DNA of 32,153 bases from positions 1-32,153 of the forward strand of contig JAJBTX010000051.1 in assembly GCA_020860645.1 (NCBI GenBank), written 5' to 3'. The position numbers and the translations under genes are program-made. Source of the DNA: Lachnospiraceae bacterium (GTDB lineage: Bacteria; Bacillota; Clostridia; Lachnospirales; Lachnospiraceae). Shown piece after piece: positions 9,433 to 16,843 of the stretch. The notes under the pieces were generated by a model. The model was given only the letters and a program-made list of their open reading frames with translations, was not told the DNA's origin and ran no database searches. The stretch's first letter is position 1, and each line of letters begins with the position of its first letter.

Positions 9433-11586
9433 TCAGACTTCCGGTTTCGCCACCTCATGGTTTGACCAGGAGTCCGCCTCCGACGCGCCGGAGAAGTCAG
9501 CCGACGTGCTGTAAGAATCTACGGTAATGGTGTAAGAGCTCGTGCCCTCCACATAGACCGTGCCATCCGTTCCGACGATTGTCACCGTCTTACCGGAAGC
9601 GTCGCTGATTGTGCCCTCCGCGTAGAGGCAGGTCAGGGTACTGTCGCCGGTCACAATCCACTCGGAATCCTCACTGAGATAGATGCTGCAGTAGCCGCTG
9701 CCGCCATTACCGGCATAAGTCTCATCATCGATCACGGCGCCGGTCAGCGTGCTGCCGTCCATAATGTAAAAATCCAGCTTGCTGATGCTGTCCCAGATCA
9801 CGTCGCCCTCCATCTCCTGATCGGAGGCCGTGAAGGAACACTGCGAACCGTTCGCGCCGGAGGTCCCCCAGCCGCGCTCATTATCATTGCCGGTGCACAT
9901 CAGGAAGAACTCACAGTCGGACGCCGCCGTGATATCCACATCGGAAATGTAGATCTCGCTCTCCGTGTTTGTCGTATAGAAAATACCGCCGTTTTCTGAG
10001 GTCAGCGTGCCGCCGATGATCTGCATCGTGCTCGTGCCGACCTCGGAGTCTCCGGACATACTCTGATAGACAATCACGGTCCAGGTCGTATCGTTCTGGT
10101 CGAGATCGCTCATATTTCCGGTGATGTCGCAGTCAAAGAGATGGATCGTATTGAGACCCTCCATGCAGATCGCCTCCGAACCGGTCGCTGTGAGTGTGGC
10201 GTCGTTCACCGCGATATCCGCTGTGCAGTAGAGCGCCGGGGAACCAACGCCGTTGCTCGTGTAGCTTCCACCGTCGATCACCATCGTACCGCCGCCCCGG
10301 TCGCTGCGGATCGCCGCCGCGGACTCTCCGTTTGTCTCCACCGTCAGATCCCAGGCGTACAGTGTGCCGCCGCCCGCTGCATGGACGCCGCCCGAGGTAT
10401 CCTGCTCTGTCAGAATCGTCGTATCCAGCACATAGGCCGTGCCGTCCCCGTAGGCGAAGACGCCCGCACCGCCCGCCGCGTCCGTCGTGATCGTCGAATC
10501 AGAGACCGTCAGCGCTCCGTCCGTCACCAGCATGGCCGCGCCGACACCGTAGAAACTCGAATTGTCGCCACCAGTGCTATCGGAGGAGCTGCGCTCCACC
10601 GTCACATCCTCAAAGGTAACCGTCGCGCCATTCGATACCAGAACCGCATTCTCATCTGTACCGGTCGAGGAGAGCGTCTCTCCCTCCACTGTCGCATCTT
10701 CTGTGTACTCGTTTGCCGCGTCATAGCTGTCGACGCCGGAGGAACTGCCTCCCATATCGCCGCCCATGCCGCCGTCCATACCCATACCGGCGGAAACAAG
10801 AATTTCCGTAATCGCACCGTCTTCATCGAAGGTAATCTGCAGCATGCAGCCCTCTGTGATATCATCAAGACTTCCGGATTCTGTGCTGCCATCCTCGCCT
10901 TCTACGACGATCACCGACTCATCGCCGATGGTCAGGATGCCCTGTGCTCCACCGGACATGCCGCCATCCGGTGCTTCTCCACCTTCAGCTCCTTCTCCGG
11001 CCTCGCCGTCCGGTCTTTCCGGAGCTTCCCCGTCTCCGCTCTCCGCGTCCGGCACCTCTCCATCCGGCAGATCATCAGGTACTTCGCCATCTGCTCCTTC
11101 CGGCAGATCATCGGGTGCTTCGCCGCTTTCCATGTCAGCAGGCGCCTCGCCGTCCATGCCTTCACCCGGCTGGCCGCCTCCCTGACCCCGGCCTCTGCCG
11201 TTTCCTCCTTCAGGGACTTCTCCGCCTTCCCCATCCGGCAGATCATCGGGTGCTTCGCCGTCTTCCATATCCGGCGCTTCCCCTTCCTGCATATCCGAAG
11301 GAGCCTCACCGTTCATGCCTCCGCCCGGCTGGCCGCCTCCCATACCTCCGCCGCCCATGCCGATGTTCAGCGTCACTTCATTGCCGTCGACGCTCTCTAC
11401 CGTACCGGTAAGCGTCGTCGAGACCAGCTCTTCCTCCGTACCGTCTGTGTAGGCAAATGTATTTTCCGACGCGACACTCTCCTGGCTCTCCGTCGTATCC
11501 GCCGTCTGCGAGCAGCCCGCCGTCGCCAGCATGGCGGCCGACACCATGACAAGACCGCACAACAGCCTGATTTTCCTGTAACGCAT
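9433..11586 (-). CDS. Secreted lipoprotein with acidic Gly/Pro repeat region and beta-helix-like C-terminal half
   Basis: Lipobox LATAGC in a signal peptide. Repeated GEAPDDLPDGE / GGGQPGxGMxGEAP region, then Ser/Thr/Asp-rich repeats resembling parallel beta-helix rungs. ATG at 11586 has GAGGAGG upstream. Confidence 0.8.
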   Translation of the reverse strand: MRYRKIRLLCGLVMVSAAMLATAGCSQTADTTESQESVASENTFAYTDGTEEELVSTTLTGTVESVDGNEVTLNIGMGGGGMGGGQPGGGMNGEAPSDMQEGEAPDMEDGEAPDDLPDGEGGEVPEGGNGRGRGQGGGQPGEGMDGEAPADMESGEAPDDLPEGADGEVPDDLPDGEVPDAESGDGEAPERPDGEAGEGAEGGEAPDGGMSGGAQGILTIGDESVIVVEGEDGSTESGSLDDITEGCMLQITFDEDGAITEILVSAGMGMDGGMGGDMGGSSSGVDSYDAANEYTEDATVEGETLSSTGTDENAVLVSNGATVTFEDVTVERSSSDSTGGDNSSFYGVGAAMLVTDGALTVSDSTITTDAAGGAGVFAYGDGTAYVLDTTILTEQDTSGGVHAAGGGTLYAWDLTVETNGESAAAIRSDRGGGTMVIDGGSYTSNGVGSPALYCTADIAVNDATLTATGSEAICMEGLNTIHLFDCDITGNMSDLDQNDTTWTVIVYQSMSGDSEVGTSTMQIIGGTLTSENGGIFYTTNTESEIYISDVDITAASDCEFFLMCTGNDNERGWGTSGANGSQCSFTASDQEMEGDVIWDSISKLDFYIMDGSTLTGAVIDDETYAGNGGSGYCSIYLSEDSEWIVTGDSTLTCLYAEGTISDASGKTVTIVGTDGTVYVEGTSSYTITVDSYSTSADFSGASEADSWSNHEVAKPEV

Positions 11587-11623
11587 TGCTGATCCTCCTC
11601 TAAATGTCTTTTTACCCATAAAA

Positions 11624-11650
11624 ATACCCCGCGGTTTCCCCGCGAGGTAT
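11624..11650 (-). terminator. Intrinsic terminator downstream of the HAD hydrolase gene
   Basis: ATACCTCGCGG-GGAAA-CCGCGGGGTAT followed by TTTTATG on the minus strand. Confidence 0.75.
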
Positions 11651-11697
11651 CCGACCGGCTTATCATACAGGAGCCGGATGTTGTAAATGTGAAAAAT

Positions 11698-12492
11698 TTA
11701 TGATAATTCTGTGTCCAGAAATGCCCGCAGCGTCTGCGTGACGCTCGTACACACATGCCCCGCGTGCGAACGCACTTCCGGGGTGGAATGCGCCATCGCG
11801 TAGCTGTGCGGCGTGAGCTCCAACATGGAGATATCGTTCTGATTGTCGCCGAAGGCCATGATTTCGTCAGACCGGATCCCCTTTTTCTCAATATACGCCC
11901 GAAGGCCGGTACCCTTTCCGGAGCCCTTCATGATCATGTCGAACCAGTCGTTTCCTGCACAGAGGAAATCGGCCAGCGTCCCGTATTTCTCCTCCATAAA
12001 GGATCGGATACTCTCTATATTCTGTGGGAAATCATAGACGTACATCGCGATCTTCACGATCGTGTCGTCGATCTCGCTGAAATTCTGAAAAACACGGGTC
12101 TCATTTTTCAGAACATGAGTGATCTGATTCTCATACCAGGGCGTCCTCGGCTGAATATAGCAGGCCTTCACGCCGGAGAGCATGATATCCGTACAGGGGA
12201 AACGCATGATATCTTCTGCAACCTCACTCACCAGCTCACGCGGCAGCTTCTGCGCGTACTGAATCGTCCCATGCTCCATGACCAGCGCGCCGTTCTCACA
12301 GACGAAGCCGATCCGGTCCTGATACTCCTCAAATACCCGCCGCATATTGGCATACTGCCGCCCGCTCGCCGCGCAGAACTCATATCCCCGCTCCAACAGC
12401 TCGCCCAGCACGTCCATAAACCCGTCTTCCATCTCCTGCGTTCCCTCCGGAATCAGTGTCCCGTCCAGGTCGCTCGCAATCATTTTTATCAT
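11698..12492 (-). CDS. Cof-type HAD-IIB family hydrolase
   Basis: MIKMIASDLDGTLIPEG, GKGTGLRAYIEKKGI and IMAFGDNQNDISML motifs. Confidence 0.93.
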   Translation of the reverse strand: MIKMIASDLDGTLIPEGTQEMEDGFMDVLGELLERGYEFCAASGRQYANMRRVFEEYQDRIGFVCENGALVMEHGTIQYAQKLPRELVSEVAEDIMRFPCTDIMLSGVKACYIQPRTPWYENQITHVLKNETRVFQNFSEIDDTIVKIAMYVYDFPQNIESIRSFMEEKYGTLADFLCAGNDWFDMIMKGSGKGTGLRAYIEKKGIRSDEIMAFGDNQNDISMLELTPHSYAMAHSTPEVRSHAGHVCTSVTQTLRAFLDTELS

Positions 12493-12574
12493 TCGATCGT
12501 CCCTCTCATCTTTCCGCTTCCCTGAGCATATTTTCCTGTTCTTCGGTTAATTTTTCCTGATTTTACTCACAGGA

Positions 12575-12615
12575 AAAGGGAGTATACCACTTTCCGGAAA
12601 TAATATACTCCCTTT
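12575..12615. terminator. Long inverted repeat, probable terminator of the small ORF
   Basis: Perfect 12-bp arms AAAGGGAGTATA/TATACTCCCTTT; the loop contains the palindrome TTTCCGGAAA. Confidence 0.6.
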
Positions 12616-12627
12616 CGATCATCCAAA

Positions 12628-12795
12628 TCAAAATCTGAGAACAATATTCTGTTTATTCGCCCTCTTTGCTTTTTTAAAACTTCTACCAGCAGAATTTATT
12701 TCCTGTAGCATGCGCTCTTTTTCCCGCTCAATCTCGGAAACAGACATTTTTTTGTATTCCTCAGGTATAAGTAGATTATCATTTTCATACGCCAT
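12628..12795 (-). CDS. Small hypothetical protein (55 aa)
   Basis: My translation: MAYENDNLLIPEEYKKMSVSEIEREKERMLQEINSAGRSFKKAKRANKQNIVLRF. It overlaps the end of the upstream ORF by 11 nt, suggesting translational coupling; it is too short for the supplied ORF track. Confidence 0.6.
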   Translation of the reverse strand: MAYENDNLLIPEEYKKMSVSEIEREKERMLQEINSAGRSFKKAKRANKQNIVLRF

Positions 12796-13243
12796 CATGA
12801 TCTGTCACCTCCCTGAAATCAATATCAAAATTCTTTTGTAATTCATACAATGCCATCAGTTGTGATTCGTTTTCATTATATCCATTTTTCAGATAACCTT
12901 CAACCACCAATTTGTAATAATCAGCTTGAAGCATCTCATTTGCGGAATAAAGATATACTTTTCCATCATGACATACGATGATCCCACCCGCATATCCATG
13001 AATGTAATTAGATAACAAATCATCAATACTGGGAGGAAAACTATCTGGATGGTTATGGATTGTAAGTAAATTTCCGTACAGTTCTACCGCCCGTCTGGTC
13101 GCTGAAGAATACTCAATTATCTTTTCTTTCTTCATAGTGACTTCTCTTGCAACCACACATAACGTATCGAGATCAATCCAATACATATCTTCAAACAGTG
13201 TTCCGGAACGGTGATTCAGAATATCTTTTGCAGAAGATTGATT
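12785..13243 (-). pseudogene. 5'-truncated HNHP-motif protein (phage head/JAB-like C-terminal domain)
   Basis: ORF 12785..13186 has LLTIHNHPDSFPPSIDDLLS...GIIVCHDGKVYLYSA. The same frame stays open and family-like upstream of the first ATG (NQSSAKDILNHRSGTLFED-MYWID) until a TGA at 13244-13246. Confidence 0.6.
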
Positions 13244-13261
13244 TCAAAATTTGTTTTTCTT

Positions 13262-13678
13262 TTACAACAGGAATAGGATAACTTCCGCCAAAAACGCAAA
13301 CGGCGCAATCGCTACCCCTTCTTCCTGCTCCCGCCCGCCGCGCCGCTGCGCGATCAGCCCCCACACCAGCGCGCCCGCCATCGCAAGGAACAGCACCATC
13401 AGCGCCGCCTCCGCGCCCAGATAAAAGCCGATCACGGCGAAGAGCTTCACGTCCCCCGCGCCGATACCGCTGTGAAGGAATAGATAAAGGGAAAAAAGAA
13501 GACCGCCCAGGGTCGCCATACCGGCGAGTGAGACGATAAGACTACCGAAGCCGCAGATCAGCAGCAGAATCCTTGCAATGAACAGAGCGAGGAGCAGGCC
13601 ATTGGGGATTCTCCTGCTCCTCCCATCCATCCACGCCGCGGCCGCAAGACCTGCGAGCAGAATGATTTCATTGATCAT
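13262..13678 (-). CDS. A24-family prepilin peptidase-like protein
   Basis: WMDGRSRRIPNGLLL and GIGAGDVKLFAVIGFYLG carry the two A24 aspartate motifs; multi-TM. Confidence 0.83.
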   Translation of the reverse strand: MINEIILLAGLAAAAWMDGRSRRIPNGLLLALFIARILLLICGFGSLIVSLAGMATLGGLLFSLYLFLHSGIGAGDVKLFAVIGFYLGAEAALMVLFLAMAGALVWGLIAQRRGGREQEEGVAIAPFAFLAEVILFLL

Positions 13679-13691
13679 ATACTTACATACA

Positions 13692-15068
13692 CTAATTCTT
13701 AAAGCTGTGAATCGGCGCCGGGATGCGTCCTTTCCGGTTCACAAAATCGTCGCAGGAGAAGCGGCTGACCGGCATGATTGGCGCGTAACCGAGCAGACCG
13801 CCGAACTCCACCGTCTCCCCCACGCCCTTGCCGACGACCGGAATCAGGCGCACGGCAGTGGTCTTCTGGTTCACCATGCCGATCGCCATCTCGTCCGCGA
13901 TGATGCCGGAAATCGTCGTCGCCTTCGTATCGCCCGGGATCGCGATCATGTCGAGGCCGACCGAGCAGACGCAGGTCATCGCTTCTAATTTTTCAAGACA
14001 TAACGCCCCAGCCTGCACTGCGTCGATCATGCCCTGATCCTCGCTGACCGGGATGAACGCGCCGCTCAAGCCCCCCACATAGGAGGAAGCCATGACGCCG
14101 CCCTTCTTCACCTGATCGTTCAGCAGGGCAAGCGCCGCCGTCGTGCCGGGCGCGCCTGCATATTCGACACCGATCTCATGCAGAATGTCCGCGACACTGT
14201 CGCCGACCGCCGGCGTCGGGGCGAGTGACAGATCAATAATGCCAAAGGGAATGCCCATCCTCCGGGACGCCTCCTGCGCCACGAGCTGCCCCACGCGCGT
14301 CACTTTGAAGGCCGTCTTTTTGATTGTCTCACAGAGCACTTCAAAACTCTCGCCGCGCACGCTCTCGAGCGCTGTCTTCACAACACCAGGTCCGCTGACG
14401 CCCACGTTGATGACCGCGTCGCCCTCCGTGACGCCGTGGAAAGCCCCCGCCATAAAGGGATTGTCGTCCGGCGCGTTGCAGAACACCACGAGCTTGGCGC
14501 AGCCGATGGAATCCTGCTCCTTTGTGAGCTCCGCCGTCTCCCTGATGATCTCTCCCATAAGACGCACCGCGTCCATATCGATGCCGGTCTTTGTCGAGCC
14601 GACGTTGACCGAGCTGCACACGCACTCCGTCTCAGCCATAGCGCGCGGAATCGCACGCATCAAAAGCTCATCGCTCTTCGTAATGCCCTTCGAGACGAGT
14701 GCGGAAAAGCCGCCGAGAAAATTGACGCCGACCTCCTTCGCCGCCAGGTCGAGCACCTTCGCGATCTCCACATAGTCGTCCGGCGTATGGCAGGCCGCGC
14801 CGCCCACGAGCGCGATCGGCGTGACGGAGATGCGCTTGTTGACGATCGGAATCCCGTACTGCGCCTCAATCGCCTTTCCGGTGGCTACGAGATCCCGCGC
14901 CGTCACCGTAATTTTTTCATAGATATTCTTCTTCAGAATCTCCAGATCCGCGTCGATGCAGTCCAGCAGGCTGATGCCCAGCGTGATCGTGCGCACGTCG
15001 AGATTCTCCTGATCGATCATTTTGTTTGTCTCGATCACTTCGCTGATATTAATCATAGTCTGTTCCAT
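13692..15068 (-). CDS. PFL family protein (UPF0210)
   Basis: [76 protein letters not shown]; adjacent to an ACT-domain gene. Confidence 0.9.
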   Translation of the reverse strand: MEQTMINISEVIETNKMIDQENLDVRTITLGISLLDCIDADLEILKKNIYEKITVTARDLVATGKAIEAQYGIPIVNKRISVTPIALVGGAACHTPDDYVEIAKVLDLAAKEVGVNFLGGFSALVSKGITKSDELLMRAIPRAMAETECVCSSVNVGSTKTGIDMDAVRLMGEIIRETAELTKEQDSIGCAKLVVFCNAPDDNPFMAGAFHGVTEGDAVINVGVSGPGVVKTALESVRGESFEVLCETIKKTAFKVTRVGQLVAQEASRRMGIPFGIIDLSLAPTPAVGDSVADILHEIGVEYAGAPGTTAALALLNDQVKKGGVMASSYVGGLSGAFIPVSEDQGMIDAVQAGALCLEKLEAMTCVCSVGLDMIAIPGDTKATTISGIIADEMAIGMVNQKTTAVRLIPVVGKGVGETVEFGGLLGYAPIMPVSRFSCDDFVNRKGRIPAPIHSFKN

Positions 15069-15084
15069 ATGCTGTCCCTCTCCT

Positions 15085-15357
15085 TCAGATCCGGTGCATC
15101 ATGTTAAAAATGTCCTCGTGCTGGCAGCGAATGACGACGCCAATCTCCTGTCCGAGCGCACCCAGATCGCCGGACATCTCCGTAACGTCCCCGGCTTCCG
15201 CCGCGTCCACGATCATCATCATATTGAAATAACCGTCCACGATCGTCTGGGAAATATTGAGAATGTTGACCTGATGCTCCGCCAGGTAGGTGCAGACCTT
15301 CGCGATGATTCCTACGGTATCGTGTCCCACGACCGTGATGATAAATCTGTTTTGCAT
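15085..15357 (-). CDS. ACT domain-containing protein (UPF0237)
   Basis: [47 protein letters not shown]; 90 aa, next to the UPF0210 gene. Confidence 0.92.
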   Translation of the reverse strand: MQNRFIITVVGHDTVGIIAKVCTYLAEHQVNILNISQTIVDGYFNMMMIVDAAEAGDVTEMSGDLGALGQEIGVVIRCQHEDIFNMMHRI

Positions 15358-15372
15358 AACCTTATTTCCTCC

Positions 15373-16170
15373 TTAGAACTCACATAGATGGGAACGTTCG
15401 TCCCGCTTTGCCACCTCGATATCGAAATCGCCGGGGCTGTAATCTGTCGGGCCAAGCTGGATCTCCAGCTTCACTGTCTCATAAGCCAGCTCCTCGTAAT
15501 TATTCTCCTTACTCAGATGCCCGAGATAAATCTTTTTCATATCGTCATGCAGCACGCGGCACAGGAGCTCTCCCGCGCTCTCGTTCGAGAGATGCCCGCG
15601 TTCCCCGAGGATGCGCTGCTTGAGCGGGTAAGGATAGCGCCCGACCTCGAGCATCCGCACATCATGATTTGCCTCAAGGAGCAGTACGTCCAGTCCTTGT
15701 AAATGCTGCACGATATAGTCGTCGTAGACGCCCATATCCGTCGCGACCGCAGCCTGCTTTCCGCCGCAGCAGAAATGATAGGCCACCGGCTCCGCCGCGT
15801 CGTGGGAAATCGTGAAAGGCTGCGCCTCAATATCACCGATCGTGAAGCTCTCATCCGCGCACACCACATGATAGAGTCCCTCGTCGACCAACCCTAAGCT
15901 CGCCGTCGCCTTCATCCGCCCGATCGTCCCCGCCGTCGCGTAGATCGGGAAACCATATTTTCTCGCCAGCACGCCGACGCCCTTGATATGGTCCACGTGT
16001 TCATGCGTGATCAGAAGTCCGTCAATGTCCTGCCCGGTGAGCTCCAGCTCATGCAGGCTCTCCTCGATCCGCTTCGCACTGACGCCCGCGTCTACCAGCA
16101 GCTGCGTCCGCTCGCTTCCTATGTAAATGCAGTTGCCGCTGCTTCCGCTGGCTATGCTGCAAAATCTCAT
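15373..16170 (-). CDS. MBL-fold metallo-hydrolase (YycJ/WalJ-like)
   Basis: SIASGSSGNCIYIGSERTQLLVDAGVSAKRIEESL and LLITHEHVDHIKGVGVLARKYG. Start set at the internal ATG. Confidence 0.9.
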   Translation of the reverse strand: MRFCSIASGSSGNCIYIGSERTQLLVDAGVSAKRIEESLHELELTGQDIDGLLITHEHVDHIKGVGVLARKYGFPIYATAGTIGRMKATASLGLVDEGLYHVVCADESFTIGDIEAQPFTISHDAAEPVAYHFCCGGKQAAVATDMGVYDDYIVQHLQGLDVLLLEANHDVRMLEVGRYPYPLKQRILGERGHLSNESAGELLCRVLHDDMKKIYLGHLSKENNYEELAYETVKLEIQLGPTDYSPGDFDIEVAKRDERSHLCEF

Positions 16171-16252
16171 CTTCTGTCCATCCCTCTTCGTCAGACTGCA
16201 TGGGCAGCCATTCCAGGTGCTGTCTTTTTTTGAATCTTCCAGTTCTTCCGCC

Positions 16253-16843
16253 TTATGTCCGCCGCAGTGCCATGTCGACCTGACGCTGCGTCTCCCAGAC
16301 GCTGCCGTTATTATCAATCACGCGGTCACAACACGCCAGGAACTCCTCATGCGTCCGCTGGCTGCGCAGCAGCGCGTCGATGCGTTCCTCGCTGTAGCCG
16401 CGGCTTCCGCGCAGTCTCTGTCGCCGATTCTCTTCTTTTGTATAGATATACCAGGTCTCGTCGCAGAAGGCCTCGTAGTGCTCCTCCAGAAACAGGGCTG
16501 CCTCGACGACCGCAAGCGTCTCGCCCTTCTGCTCCGCCTCGTGAAGCCGCCGTAAGATCTCTTCCTTCACGGCCGGATGAATGATACTGTTCAGAAGCAG
16601 CCGTTTCTCCTCATCCGCGAAGACAATATTTCCGAGCGCTCTCCGGTCGATCTTCCCATCCGGACTCACGATATCATGTCCAAACGCCACAAGCACCGAT
16701 TCATAGGCGATCGCTCCCGGCTCCATGACCTCATGCCCTACCCGGTCCGCCTCGATCCGCAGCGCGCCATAGTGCTCCTCCAGGTAATCGAGCACCGCGC
16801 TCTTTCCGGCGCCGACGCCGCCGGTTACTCCGATGATTCTCAT
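16253..16843 (-). CDS. coaE: Dephospho-CoA kinase
   Basis: IIGVTGGVGAGKSAVLDYLEE P-loop and EADRVGHEVMEPG. Confidence 0.94.
   Translation of the reverse strand: MRIIGVTGGVGAGKSAVLDYLEEHYGALRIEADRVGHEVMEPGAIAYESVLVAFGHDIVSPDGKIDRRALGNIVFADEEKRLLLNSIIHPAVKEEILRRLHEAEQKGETLAVVEAALFLEEHYEAFCDETWYIYTKEENRRQRLRGSRGYSEERIDALLRSQRTHEEFLACCDRVIDNNGSVWETQRQVDMALRRT

Noticed and set aside
11060-11345. Repeats in the acidic lipoprotein considered as a CRISPR-like array
   Set aside because: The repeats are in frame, imperfect and encode GEAP peptide units; there are no uniform spacers or cas genes.
10141-11592. 483-aa plus-strand ORF opposite the repeat lipoprotein
   Set aside because: Open because the antisense of the GEAP repeat region lacks stops; the minus-strand gene has a signal peptide and RBS.
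13692-15357. UPF0210 + ACT pair as novel
   Set aside because: This adjacency of PFL family and ACT-domain proteins is a known conserved pair in Firmicutes.
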